Notes: generated by a model not told the origin, from the sequence alone. Shown: positions 1-8,199, counted from the stretch's first letter. The stretch: DNA of 64,000 nt from Novosphingobium sp. SG751A (GCF_013149295.1 NZ_JABGCB010000002.1:186001-250000), one strand, 5' to 3'. A program made the numbers and translations.

Positions 1-1
1 G

Positions 2-184
2 CTGCCCTATCATATCGGCAATGGCTGGCTGGGCGGCCTGCTGCCCGCGATCGGCTTTGCCATGGTCGCGGCCAATGGGGATATCTACTATGGCTTCTGG
101 TATCCGGTGATCGTGGCGGCGGCCACCTTCTTCTTTGGCCTGTTCTTCCTGCCCGAGACTTTCCGCCGTAACATCGATGGCTGA
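2..184 (+). CDS. MHS-family MFS transporter, C-terminal end (partial)
   Basis: Only the last 60 residues are in the window; the gene starts upstream. The fragment reads LPYHIGNGWLGGLLPAIGFA and then a second hydrophobic segment ending in FFLPETFRRNIDG. This is the pattern of the last two membrane helices of the metabolite:H+ symporter (MHS) branch of the major facilitator superfamily, which includes ShiA- and ProP-like transporters of organic acids and osmolytes in the inner membrane. The substrate cannot be told from this piece. A strong hairpin terminator follows at 209-260, so it ends a transcript. Confidence 0.75.
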   Translation: MPYHIGNGWLGGLLPAIGFAMVAANGDIYYGFWYPVIVAAATFFFGLFFLPETFRRNIDG

Positions 185-208
185 TACTTAAGTCTTACTC
201 CCTTGAAT

Positions 209-260
209 GTCGCGCCCTGATCTGGCCTATTTGGCCCAAATCAAGGCGCGACTTTTCTTT
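209..260 (+). terminator. Rho-independent terminator after the MHS transporter
   Basis: GTCGCGCC at 209-216 pairs perfectly with GGCGCGAC at 245-252. Inner pairing (TGAT/ATCA and TGGCC/GGCCCA) extends the stem, and TTTTCTTTT follows. Confidence 0.85.
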
Positions 261-303
261 TGCGCCCAAGGGGGCTGCATTCTTCCTCTCACGGAGATTC
301 CCG

Positions 304-825
304 ATGACCACCCAAGCCGCTACCAGCCAACAGCTCACCACCCGCGATGGCGTGGTGCTGGACGTGCGTCCCGCCACCGAGGCCGACGAGGCCGCGCTCT
401 CCGCATTTTTCGATGCGGTGTCCGAGGACGACCGCCGTTTCCGCTTCTTTGCCGCGGGCGAGCATGTCAGCCATGATCAGCTCGACCCTTTGATCCACGC
501 CGATCATTTTCGCAGCGAAAGCTATATCGCCTTTGACCATGCCACGGGCGAACTGGTCGGCTCGGGCCTGCTGGCCTGCGACGGCAAGATGGACACGGGC
601 GAAGTGGCTGTCTCGGTCCATGCCGATTATCGCGGGCGCGGCGTGGGCTGGGCTTTGCTCGACCTGCTGGCGCGCGAAGGCGAGCGCCGGGGCGTGCGCC
701 GCGTGATCTCGATCGAGAGCCGCGACAACCATGCCGCCATCGAGGTGGAGCGCGACAAGGGCTTTACCCCCGAAGCTTTCGAGGGCGATCCGACTTTGGT
801 CGTTCTATCGAAAACCTTCCGATAA
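304..825 (+). CDS. GNAT family N-acetyltransferase
   Basis: This 173-residue protein has the acetyl-CoA binding motif YRGRGVGWAL at about residues 109-118, the hallmark of GCN5-related N-acetyltransferases. It is preceded by beta strands typical of the fold (ELVGSGLLACDG, GEVAVSVHA). Such enzymes move an acetyl group from acetyl-CoA to an amine of a small molecule or a protein. The start is supported by CGGAGAT about six bases upstream. It lies 35 bp before prpE in the same direction. GNAT enzymes next to acyl-CoA synthetases are known to acetylate the synthetase's C-terminal lysine, so control of PrpE is possible, but that is inference. Substrate unknown. Confidence 0.85.
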   Translation: MTTQAATSQQLTTRDGVVLDVRPATEADEAALSAFFDAVSEDDRRFRFFAAGEHVSHDQLDPLIHADHFRSESYIAFDHATGELVGSGLLACDGKMDTGEVAVSVHADYRGRGVGWALLDLLAREGERRGVRRVISIESRDNHAAIEVERDKGFTPEAFEGDPTLVVLSKTFR

Positions 826-860
826 GGCGATAGTCATGGCCAGAAACCATAAAGGTGAGG

Positions 861-2756
861 ATGGCCGTGAGCGAACTCTATACTTCAGCCTGGCAAGAAA
901 GCATCGAGAACCGCGAAAGCTTCTGGAGCCGGGCTGCCGGATCTGTTGAATGGAACAAGAAGCCGTCGCGCGCATGGGATGATGCGCGCGGCTGGTTTCC
1001 TGATGGATCCTTGAACACCGCCGTCAACGCGATTGACCGCCACATTGCCGCCGGGCGCGGCGAGGCCGCTGCCATCATCTATGACAGCCCGGTCACTGAT
1101 ACAGTTGAAACCTACAGCTATGCCCGCCTTGCCGACGAGGTGGGCCGCGTGGCCGCGATGCTGGCGCGCCTTGGCGTAGGGCGGGGGGATCGCGTGATCC
1201 TCTATATGCCGATGATCCCCCAGACGATGTTTGCCATGCTGGCCTGCGCGCGATTGGGCGCGGTGCATTCGGTGGTGTTTGGCGGCTTTGCCGCGCATGA
1301 ACTAGCCAAGCGGATTGATGACGCCACCCCGCGCCTGATCCTGACCGCCAGTGCAGGCGTCGAAGGCAGCCGCAAGATCGCCTATAAGCCGATGGTGGAC
1401 GAGGCGCTGCGCACATCCAGCCATCAGCCCGATCATGTGGTGCTGTTTCAGCGCGATGTGCTGGCCGCCGATCTGGTCGCCCCGCGTGACATTGACTGGG
1501 CCGCGATGATCGAGGAAACAAGCGCCGATCCCGTGCCGCAGCCTGCCGATATGGCGGCCGACGATCCGCTCTACATCCTCTACACCAGCGGCACCACCGG
1601 CACCCCCAAGGGCGTGGTGCGCGAGCATGGCGGCCATGCGGTTGCTCTCACATGGAGCATGGCCAACATCTATGGCGTGGGGCCGGGCGATGTGTTCTGG
1701 GCGGCCAGCGATGTGGGCTGGGTGGTGGGCCATTCCTATATCGTCTATGCGCCCCTGCTGGTGGGGGCCACGACGGTCCTGTTCGAGGGCAAGCCGGTGG
1801 GCACGCCCGACGCGGGCACCTTCTGGCGCACCATCCAGCGCCACGGGGTCAAGATCTTCTTCACCGCCCCCACCGCCATCCGCGCCATCCGCAAGGAGGA
1901 CCCTTCGGCCTCCTTCCTGCGCGAGATCGGCACCGGGCCGCTGGAGGCGGTGTTCCTTGCGGGCGAGCGCGCCGATCCCGATACGATCCACTGGCTTGAG
2001 GAACACTCCGCTCTGCCGGTGATCGACCATTGGTGGCAGACCGAATTGGGCTGGCCCGGTGTGGCCACCTGTCATGCGCTGGGCGATACGCGGCGGCGCG
2101 CGGGCAGCGCGGGCTTCCCCGTGCCGGGCTATGAGTTCGCGATTCTGGGCGATGACGGCAGGGAACTGGGGCGCGATCAGTCGGGCTTTGTCGCGGTGCG
2201 TGAGCCTTTGCCGCCGGGCGCTTTCCGCACGTTGTGGAACAACAAGGCGGGCTGGGAAAAGAACTTTGCCGCTTTCCCCGGATGGTATGAGACGGGGGAC
2301 GCGGGCTATATCGACGCGGACGGCTTTGTGCATATCATGGGCCGCACCGATGACATCATCAATGTCGCGGGCCATCGCCTTTCCACCGGCCAGATGGAGC
2401 AGATCGTGGCGGCGCAGGACGGCGTGGCCGAATGCGCGGTGATAGGCGCTGATGATGCGATCAAGGGCATGGTGCCCATCGCCTTTGTCGTGCCGCGCGC
2501 TGGGTTTGACGCCGATGCCAGCCTGCCCGCGCGGGTGATCGGCGGGGTGCGCGGCGAGCTGGGCGCGGTGGCCGCGCTCAAGACCGCCTATGTGGTGGGC
2601 GCGCTGCCCAAGACGCGTTCGGGCAAGATCCTGCGCAATCTGCTGCGCAAGATCGCCAATGGCGAGGCATGGACCTGTCCGCCCACGATCGATGATCCGG
2701 CTATCCCGGCAGGGATCGAAAGCGTGATCCGGCAGGACAGCGCGAAAGTGGCTTAA
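861..2756 (+). CDS. prpE: Propionyl-CoA synthetase (propionate--CoA ligase)
   Basis: This adenylate-forming enzyme of 631 residues activates propionate with ATP and CoA to propionyl-CoA in the cytoplasm. The N-terminus (SELYTSAWQESIENRESFW, then VEWNKKP and WFPDGSLNTA) is the typical ACAS_N region of PrpE. The nucleotide motif YTSGTTGTPKG is at about residues 241-251. The C-terminal KTRSGKILRN carries the catalytic lysine, about K589, that is the usual acetylation site. The ATG at 861 follows AAAGGTGAGG; a GTG six bases downstream is an alternative start. Length fits the PrpE family. The stop codon overlaps that of the convergent gene at 2753. Acetyl-CoA synthetase is the main alternative, but the start and overall pattern favour PrpE. 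Confidence 0.9.
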   Translation: MAVSELYTSAWQESIENRESFWSRAAGSVEWNKKPSRAWDDARGWFPDGSLNTAVNAIDRHIAAGRGEAAAIIYDSPVTDTVETYSYARLADEVGRVAAMLARLGVGRGDRVILYMPMIPQTMFAMLACARLGAVHSVVFGGFAAHELAKRIDDATPRLILTASAGVEGSRKIAYKPMVDEALRTSSHQPDHVVLFQRDVLAADLVAPRDIDWAAMIEETSADPVPQPADMAADDPLYILYTSGTTGTPKGVVREHGGHAVALTWSMANIYGVGPGDVFWAASDVGWVVGHSYIVYAPLLVGATTVLFEGKPVGTPDAGTFWRTIQRHGVKIFFTAPTAIRAIRKEDPSASFLREIGTGPLEAVFLAGERADPDTIHWLEEHSALPVIDHWWQTELGWPGVATCHALGDTRRRAGSAGFPVPGYEFAILGDDGRELGRDQSGFVAVREPLPPGAFRTLWNNKAGWEKNFAAFPGWYETGDAGYIDADGFVHIMGRTDDIINVAGHRLSTGQMEQIVAAQDGVAECAVIGADDAIKGMVPIAFVVPRAGFDADASLPARVIGGVRGELGAVAALKTAYVVGALPKTRSGKILRNLLRKIANGEAWTCPPTIDDPAIPAGIESVIRQDSAKVA

Positions 2757-3436
2757 AAATTGGCGCTATAGCTAAGCATGAGACGGTCGCGCGCGCTGCC
2801 GGCCAGCGCGGCGGCCTCGCCCGGCGCGGTGTCGCTGCTGCGCGCAAGGCGGTATTCCAGCCGCAGATGGCCCGGCCCCATCGGCGCATCGGCCCCGGCC
2901 GACAGGCGCCAGCCCTCCATCACCCGGTCGCGGTTGCGCAGGGCAGGGCCGATGACCGCGCGGTCATACAATTCGGTGCGCAAGGCGCCGGCGCCCGCAA
3001 ACAGCCGCGTGCCCATCGGCAAGGCCGCCAGCGCCAGCGGATAGGCCAGATGCGCGCCCACAAAGATCTCACGGGTGAGGGCCATGCTGAAATGGTCCTG
3101 CGGATTGCCTGCCCAGTTGTTGGCACCGTCATTGGCGTCGATCAGCTTGACCCCGGCATGTTGAAAATCCAGCCCTAACAGCGCGCGCCCCTGCATCGTG
3201 GGGGGCAGGACCGGGCGTTCGAGCGTGATGACCGCCACGTCCATCCGCCGGTTGAGCGGCGTTTCCGTGCCGTCATGGGCCAGCGCGGTCATTGCGGTTT
3301 CGCTGATGATATCGGTCGACAGGCGGGCGCCGTGCAGCGCCCGATGCAAAATGCCCGCATGAACGCAGACCGGCGCCAGCCCGCAAGCGAGCATTGCGAC
3401 CAGCCCAAAAGTTGCAGCACAAGCAAGGCGGCGCAT
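2753..3436 (-). CDS. Outer-membrane beta-barrel protein, LpxR/DUF2219-like
   Basis: This 227-residue protein has a signal peptide (MRRLACAATFGLVAMLACG and on to VHAG). The mature part has alternating amphipathic strands and ends in a phenylalanine (LMLSYSANF), the usual C-terminal signal for outer-membrane barrel assembly. The segment NNWAGNPQDHFSMALTREIF resembles lipid A deacylase LpxR/DUF2219 proteins, but I see too little to claim that activity. The start has a strong GGGGGAGGATT ribosome site just upstream. It is convergent with prpE, with overlapping stop codons, and is probably transcribed alone. Confidence 0.55.
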   Translation of the reverse strand: MRRLACAATFGLVAMLACGLAPVCVHAGILHRALHGARLSTDIISETAMTALAHDGTETPLNRRMDVAVITLERPVLPPTMQGRALLGLDFQHAGVKLIDANDGANNWAGNPQDHFSMALTREIFVGAHLAYPLALAALPMGTRLFAGAGALRTELYDRAVIGPALRNRDRVMEGWRLSAGADAPMGPGHLRLEYRLARSSDTAPGEAAALAGSARDRLMLSYSANF

Positions 3437-3962
3437 GGCAATCCTCCCCCGTGGACCATGTGATCCGCAATACCGCAGAATCAGCGCTTGGTTCCCGGCG
3501 CGACGATATTTACTTCACACGGACTGAAGATAGTGTTTTGCGCCTTTGGTTACATGCCCTGGTTAATACCGCGACAGGTTTTACGCCCGGTCATCTTTTT
3601 ATCGCGCCAAGCCGTGGAAAAGACGCCACGGAATCGTCCCGTTGGACCGGGGCGGGGCCGGTTTTGCGATTAACCCGCCGTCATTTTTCTATCTTCGAGG
3701 TAAGAAAATCGGCCGGAAAGGATGCTGAAACAGGCCGCGATGCCAAGCGCAAATCGCGGATTTCCGGCGATTCGTCGGCCCTGCACCGATCATTGTGTGT
3801 CATTTGGGCATCACTTCGCGCTGTCATGGATGTGTCATAATCCCGTCAAAAAAGTGCAACCCCCTCAACCTATTGGCGGCTTCAAGTCTGCACCGATTAC
3901 CTAAGACCGGATGGGAATTCCTCTCCCTTCCCTCCCGCCGGTCTACCTTTGATGGGGGTTAT
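3437..3962. other. Intergenic region between divergent genes, 526 bp
   Basis: No convincing gene. It must hold promoters for the leftward barrel gene and the rightward TonB receptor. The one recognisable signal is the Pho-box-like repeat near 3821. The rest shows no clear terminator or RNA structure to my eye. Confidence 0.6.
3821..3838 (+). promoter_or_regulatory. Pho-box-like direct repeat
   Basis: CTGTCAT at 3821-3827 and GTGTCAT at 3832-3838 start 11 bases apart, the spacing of PhoB binding sites (two CTGTCAT units per site). A further GTGTCAT lies at 3797-3803. The site is 125 bp upstream of the TonB receptor start. It suggests PhoB control of the receptor, which is inference from the motif alone. 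Confidence 0.45.
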
Positions 3963-6383
3963 ATGTTCTCTGCTTCTCGTTTCCTCGCTGCGGCGAGCCT
4001 GCTTGCGTTGTCCGCTCCGGCCTTCGCCGCCGAAGACGCCGCTCCGCCCACGGGTGACACCTCGGGCCTGACCGACATCGTGGTGACCGCGACCAAGCGC
4101 GAAACCAACCTGCAAAAGACGCCGATCTCGATCAGCGTGGTGAACGCTGAAGAAATCAAGAAGCGTCACGTCCAGAGCCTGTTCGACCTGGGCGACGGTG
4201 CGGTGCCTTCGCTGCGCGTGGCTCCCTTCGAAGCGCGCGTTTCGGCGCTGACCATCGGTATCCGCGGCATCGTTCCCCTCGACGCCAACCAGCCCGCCCG
4301 TGAACAGGGCGTGGGCATCTACATCGACGGCGTGTACCTTGGCCGTCAGCATGGCGTGAACGCCGCGCTGTTCGATCTGGAGCGCATCGAAGTGCTCAAG
4401 GGTCCGCAGGGCACGCTGTTCGGCCGCAACACCGAAGGCGGCGCGCTTTCGATCGTGGCCAAGGCCCCCTCGGGCAAGTTCGGCGGTCGCATTCAGGGCG
4501 GCATCGGCAATTATGGTTCGCACAATGCCGAACTCCACCTCGACCTGCCTGAATATCACAATTTCTCGGTCAAGCTCGACGGCGTGATGCAGTATCAGGA
4601 GCCGATCACCAAGAACCCGATGCCGGGTCAGCTTGGCTGGGGCTATTATGACCGCAAGGGTCTGCGCGCTGCCGTGCGCTGGAAGCCGGCCGCCAACATC
4701 ACCAACGATTTCTCGTTCGATGTCAGCCAGGACAAGAACACCCCGTTCTACAGCCAGCTGCTGAACTACAACCCCAACGGTTGCGTTGCCGGTGCTGCCA
4801 CGGCCGCCTGCTCGCTGCCCGGCACCGCCTACACCACGCTGTCCGGCACGGTTAAGGCTCTGCCCAGCCTCGTCACCGTCAACGGCACCAGCCGCATGAG
4901 CACCGCCGACATCGGCGTGCCGCAGCAGGCCTCGGTCGACACCACGCGCGGCTACACCAACTCGCTCAAGTGGAAGGTTTCGCCGGATCTGGAAATCCGC
5001 TCGATCACCGCATGGCGCCAGGTGACGGCAACCCAGTGGGACAACTCGGGCGGCGCCCACCGCGTTCCGGTTTACACCGCCAATGGCGGCTTCAGCCGCT
5101 ACAGCCTTGCCAACCTGTGGCAGGCCCAGTTCAGCCAGGAATTCCAGGCTGTGGGTAATGTCGGCAAGCTCGATTACGTGGGTGGCCTGTTCTACTTTAA
5201 CGAGCACGTGAGCGACAATGCCGCCACGCCCAACTCGAACACCTGGACCACGGACAGCTCGGGCAATGTGACCGGCTACACCGTCAACTCGAACATCTTC
5301 ACCAACCCCTTCGCTTCGATCGACCGCGCTTCGGAAGTCTGGTCGAAGAGCTACGCCGTCTATGGCCAGGGCACCTATCACCTGACCGACGCGCTGCACC
5401 TTACGGTTGGCGGTCGCTATACCAATGACAAGAAGCGCGGCGTGCTCCACACGTTCCGCAACGTCAATTATGACCTGAACACCACGGTTGCCACCAACAA
5501 TGGCTATACCCCGCTCAACAAGAGCTGGAACCGTTTCAACCCGATGGCAACGCTGGCCTGGGACGTGACTTCGAACGCTCACGCCTATGCCAAGTTCTCG
5601 ACCGGTTACCGCGCCGGCGGCGCCTCGTCGCGTACCGCCAACTATCTTCCCTTCAACCCGGAAGACGTGACCGCCTATGAACTGGGCCTCAAGACCGACC
5701 TGTTCGACCGCAAGGTTCGCCTGAACATCGCCGGTTACATCATGGACCGCAAGAACAGCCAGGTTGACGTCAGCTCGATCCAGACCGACACCTCGACCGG
5801 CACCAGCATCAACATCCTCAAGACGCTGAACGCGCCGGGGATCACCAAGATCCGCGGTATCGAGGCCGACATCACCGCCCGCGTGGCGCAGGGTCTGACG
5901 CTGAACGCTTCTTATGCCTATACGTACACCGATATTCCTTCGATCCTGATCCCGGAAACGCAGGTCTATCAGAAGTTCTACATCGTCTATACGCCCCGCA
6001 ACGCGGCTTCGGCTTCGGCTGACTATGAAGTTCCGCTGGGCGGCGCGGGCGCTCTGGCCAAGCTGCATATCGATGCGAACTACTCGCAGTCGACGCAGGC
6101 TTTCGACCAGTTCGCCACCCACAATGACGCCTCGCTGGTGTTCAACGGTCGCCTCGCTCTGGCCGACATCCCGGTCAGCGACACCGGTCAGAAGCTGACT
6201 GTGACGATCTGGTCGCGCAACCTGTTCAACACCCAGTATGTGTTCCGTCGCGATCCCTCGAACAGCCTGCCGGGCACGCCGACCACCAGCACCACCACGG
6301 GCAGCATCAACAACGTCCTGGGTGACTACGGCAACTTCAACGCGCCGCGCACCTTCGGTATCGACGCTGCGATCAATTTCTGA
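3963..6383 (+). CDS. TonB-dependent outer-membrane receptor
   Basis: This receptor of 806 residues takes up a substrate across the outer membrane using TonB/ExbBD energy. The signal peptide is MFSASRFLAAASLLALSAPA. The TonB box region DIVVTATKRE is near residues 38-47. A plug domain contains GVGIYIDGVYLGRQHG and RIEVLKGPQGTLFGRNTEGG, and a 22-strand-type barrel ends in phenylalanine (FGIDAAINF). The reading frame is open 168 bp further upstream, but the ATG at 3963 follows GATGGGGG and begins a clean signal peptide, so it was chosen. Codon use is unusually biased toward C/G-ending favoured codons compared with neighbours, suggesting high expression. The substrate is unknown; the Pho-box-like site upstream hints at a phosphate-limitation response. 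Confidence 0.9.
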   Translation: MFSASRFLAAASLLALSAPAFAAEDAAPPTGDTSGLTDIVVTATKRETNLQKTPISISVVNAEEIKKRHVQSLFDLGDGAVPSLRVAPFEARVSALTIGIRGIVPLDANQPAREQGVGIYIDGVYLGRQHGVNAALFDLERIEVLKGPQGTLFGRNTEGGALSIVAKAPSGKFGGRIQGGIGNYGSHNAELHLDLPEYHNFSVKLDGVMQYQEPITKNPMPGQLGWGYYDRKGLRAAVRWKPAANITNDFSFDVSQDKNTPFYSQLLNYNPNGCVAGAATAACSLPGTAYTTLSGTVKALPSLVTVNGTSRMSTADIGVPQQASVDTTRGYTNSLKWKVSPDLEIRSITAWRQVTATQWDNSGGAHRVPVYTANGGFSRYSLANLWQAQFSQEFQAVGNVGKLDYVGGLFYFNEHVSDNAATPNSNTWTTDSSGNVTGYTVNSNIFTNPFASIDRASEVWSKSYAVYGQGTYHLTDALHLTVGGRYTNDKKRGVLHTFRNVNYDLNTTVATNNGYTPLNKSWNRFNPMATLAWDVTSNAHAYAKFSTGYRAGGASSRTANYLPFNPEDVTAYELGLKTDLFDRKVRLNIAGYIMDRKNSQVDVSSIQTDTSTGTSINILKTLNAPGITKIRGIEADITARVAQGLTLNASYAYTYTDIPSILIPETQVYQKFYIVYTPRNAASASADYEVPLGGAGALAKLHIDANYSQSTQAFDQFATHNDASLVFNGRLALADIPVSDTGQKLTVTIWSRNLFNTQYVFRRDPSNSLPGTPTTSTTTGSINNVLGDYGNFNAPRTFGIDAAINF

Positions 6384-6400
6384 TCCGACAGGATCGGTTT

Positions 6401-6438
6401 GGAAAAGCCCGTCCCGCATCTTGCGGGGCGGGCTTTTC
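6401..6438 (+). terminator. Rho-independent terminator after TonB receptor
   Basis: GGAAAAGCCCG at the left pairs with CGGGCTTTTCC at the right, with TCCCGCA/TGCGGGG in between and a three-base loop. A near-perfect stem of about 17 bp that can work on both strands. Confidence 0.85.
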
Positions 6439-6667
6439 CGTTATGAATTTGTGTTTTTAGAGAAAAATTCGGTTCTGTTGGAAATATTGTAAGAGTTAAT
6501 TAATGACGGGATGCAAGTTTTGGAAAAATAGAGCTTATATTTTATTCTGAATATTTTTCCAAAGAATGACAGAAGTCTTACGTTTTGGGTGTGGTCGCCA
6601 TATGATACCATAGCGATTCAGGAGCCATACTGAATCTGCATAACCAATAATGGGTTTGGAGAGCCAT

Positions 6668-6973
6668 ATGGTTAGGCACATGTTAGTGGCATGTATTTGT
6701 GATTTCTGCGGCAAGACAGTATACTGCCGGGCAAATTACAATCCATTTCACGACCTATATGAAGATGGACTTCCCGACGGGTGGGAGTTCATAGACCCTG
6801 GCGATAATAAGCTGATCTCCCATACCGGAGATCATTGCCCCGAATGTTTGAATTCATTCGCTGAATATATCAACCGATGCTGCATCCATTGGATGCGATA
6901 TGTGCGGTTTCGAGGCAATAAAGTCCCCGATTATGCCGATAATGATACGATAGGGGAAACGGGCCTGCCGTAA
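6668..6973 (+). CDS. Small Cys-rich protein, possible zinc-binding, unknown function
   Basis: This protein of 101 residues is not recognised. It has CDFC near the N-terminus (after MVRHMLVACI) and CPEC near residue 58, a CxxC...CxxC arrangement that could bind zinc as in zinc ribbons, then a CC pair. The ATG at 6668 is preceded by GGAGAG and is preferred to an in-frame ATG 18 bp upstream. Base composition is clearly lower in GC than the surrounding chromosome, as is the whole stretch from about 6440 to 6960, suggesting acquired DNA. It lies just outside the left end of the tRNA-Thr element, and may be left from an older insertion at the same place. Confidence 0.6.
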   Translation: MVRHMLVACICDFCGKTVYCRANYNPFHDLYEDGLPDGWEFIDPGDNKLISHTGDHCPECLNSFAEYINRCCIHWMRYVRFRGNKVPDYADNDTIGETGLP

Positions 6974-7005
6974 GGCGGCGCAGGCGCAATATCGGGAATA
7001 TGGTC

Positions 7006-7020
7006 GATGAGGGGATCGAA
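7006..7020. repeat. Left attachment core repeat
   Basis: GATGAGGGGATCGAA, identical to 17634-17648 in the tRNA-Thr gene. Read in the tRNA direction, the repeat is followed by GACCA where the tRNA has CGGCACCA, so the displaced 3' end appears to have lost three bases or diverged. Confidence 0.75.
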
Positions 7021-7075
7021 AAATGGTCGAAAAATGGCCGTTTTACGCCATTCCTGTCATTTCCATTTTGGGATG

Positions 7076-7103
7076 TACCCCCAATTATACCCCCAAATAC
7101 CCC
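7076..7103 (+). repeat. Left cluster of ATACCCCC-type sites (candidate integrase arm sites)
   Basis: TACCCCCAAT at 7076-7085, ATACCCCCAAA at 7087-7097 and ATACCCC at 7097-7103 lie in tandem about 55 bp inside the left core. The same motif occurs four times at the right end (17459-17513). No gene is seen between 7021 and 7256 apart from these sites. Confidence 0.6.
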
Positions 7104-7256
7104 GGTTGCAGGCGAACGGCAGCGGGCAGGGCGACAAATCCTATTCTTGGATTAAAGGCTTTTGCCGCCTATTATCCACCTCGCCGCCGGGACGGGGTAG
7201 CTTGTCCGCCCGTCCTTAAAGAGGCGATCCGGTCTGTCCTGCGATCCTCCGGCGGT

Positions 7257-7556
7257 TCAGCCCTTGTCCGCCAGCCTGCCCCATGCCCTTACCATCGCCA
7301 TCAGTTCGCGCGTCTCGGCAGATCGGGCACCATGTTTGAGCGCATTGCTATTGCCAGCCGGGGCGCCGCTGCCCCGGCCTTGCTTATTCCTGCCCCCGCC
7401 GTGCATCCGGCACCGCTTCGCCCCGTTCACCGCTGGCGATTGGCAAGGCTCGCCCGCCCGCGTCCGGGCATGGCAGCGCGGCGCCTTGGCCAGACGCGCC
7501 TCCAATGGCTCTGGCGTGATGATCGGGTGCATGGGGTTGTTCGCTTGGCTGTCCAT
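7257..7556 (-). CDS. Small phage-type protein with HGG...GAPxGNxNALKHG motif
   Basis: This 99-residue protein has a Cys/His cluster (RCHARTRAGEPCQ, then KRCRMHGG) followed by GAPAGNSNALKHGARS. This pattern is common in small proteins of alphaproteobacterial prophages and islands; its role is not known to me. The ATG at 7556 has AGGGG about nine bases upstream; an ATG at 7607 in the same frame is possible. It overlaps the end of the preceding gene by 173 bp in another frame, and both frames look genuinely coding. It is the last gene of the leftward element operon. Confidence 0.65.
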   Translation of the reverse strand: MDSQANNPMHPIITPEPLEARLAKAPRCHARTRAGEPCQSPAVNGAKRCRMHGGGRNKQGRGSGAPAGNSNALKHGARSAETRELMAMVRAWGRLADKG

Positions 7557-8100
7557 TCTCTTGTCCCCCTGTCGGCTGGCCTGCGTGATGGTGGAATTGA
7601 TCGGCAATCACCGCTTGGCCGCCTTCATTGACGTGAACGTGGCGCACGGTCTGCTCGCGCGGGGCGTGCAGCTTGGCCAAAGCCTCCAGCGTCGCCCGGC
7701 TGTTGGCCTGCGCCTTCATGGCGATGCGGGCATAAATTTCCATGGCGGGCAAATGCTCCCCCATATTGCTGGCCATTCGCCGTGCGGTTTCGGCAAAGAT
7801 GGAATCCAGCGTCAAAGCCTGCGCCGCCAGCAATCGGCTGGCCAAAGCCAGATCACCCTTGGCCGCCTTTTCGCCCAGATCGCGCAAGGCATCGGCATAA
7901 TCGCCCAGCCCCGGCATAAAATCTGCCTGCCCAAATTGCTTGCCATGCAGGCCAGCAAGGGCAGAGGCATGGCGAAAGCCCGGCCCAAGCAAGGTCTTGG
8001 CGGTAGCAATCCTGTCTTTCTCGTCCTTTTCCTTGGCCACGGTCATTGTATCATTGCGCGGCTCACTGGCGGCAGGTTTGGCCTTCTTGGCTCGCGGCAT
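7384..8100 (-). CDS. Conserved phage/island protein, unknown function
   Basis: This protein of 238 residues starts MPRAKKAKPAA after AAAGGAT, a charged and probably disordered N-terminus. A helical middle follows (KGDLALASRLLAAQALTLDS, AMKAQANSRATLEALAKLHA), then HVHVNEGGQAVIADQFHHH and a low-complexity tail. Proteins with the phrase VHVNEGGQAVIA occur widely in alphaproteobacterial phage-like regions, from my memory of the family. No catalytic motif is visible. The C-terminal 57 codons are read out of frame with the downstream HGG gene, so the tail composition is constrained by that overlap. The gene follows DUF3987 after a 99-bp gap that holds a dyad repeat. Confidence 0.6.
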   Translation of the reverse strand: MPRAKKAKPAASEPRNDTMTVAKEKDEKDRIATAKTLLGPGFRHASALAGLHGKQFGQADFMPGLGDYADALRDLGEKAAKGDLALASRLLAAQALTLDSIFAETARRMASNMGEHLPAMEIYARIAMKAQANSRATLEALAKLHAPREQTVRHVHVNEGGQAVIADQFHHHAGQPTGGQENGQPSEQPHAPDHHARAIGGASGQGAALPCPDAGGRALPIASGERGEAVPDARRGQE

Positions 8101-8149
8101 GGCAATATCCTTTGGCCTGTTCAAAAATGCTTAAATGCCCCCAAGGGTC

Positions 8150-8193
8150 ACTGACAAAACCGACAAAACCCACGTTTCGGCAGTTTTGTCAGT
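8150..8193. repeat. Inverted repeat ACTGACAAAAC / GTTTTGTCAGT
   Basis: ACTGACAAAAC at 8150-8160 and GTTTTGTCAGT at 8183-8193 form an 11-bp perfect dyad with a partial extra unit (CGACAAAAC) between. The right arm with its flank, GTTTCGGCAGTTTTGTCAGT at 8174-8193, recurs with one mismatch at 16176-16195. It lies just after the DUF3987 stop. It could be a terminator, a protein-binding site or part of an element origin. Confidence 0.5.
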
Positions 8194-8199
8194 CGCTCA

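Noticed and set aside
3394..3840. Open frame of about 148 codons in the region before the TonB receptor
   Set aside because: Overlaps the start of the leftward barrel gene and the Pho-box-like site; no ribosome site and no family features.
3897..6419. Long open frame on the minus strand opposite the TonB receptor (about 840 codons)
   Set aside because: It mirrors the codon bias of the receptor gene on the other strand, is low-complexity (Val/Gly/Arg/Asp-rich), and has no domain or signal peptide.
7023..7631. Open frame on the plus strand at the left end of the island (about 200 codons)
   Set aside because: Overlaps the arm-type sites and then the antisense of two better-supported genes; Arg/Pro-rich with no motif.
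8150..8193. Short CRISPR-like repeat reading of the TGACAAAAC units
   Set aside because: Only two or three short units, partly inverted, with no regular spacers and no cas genes.
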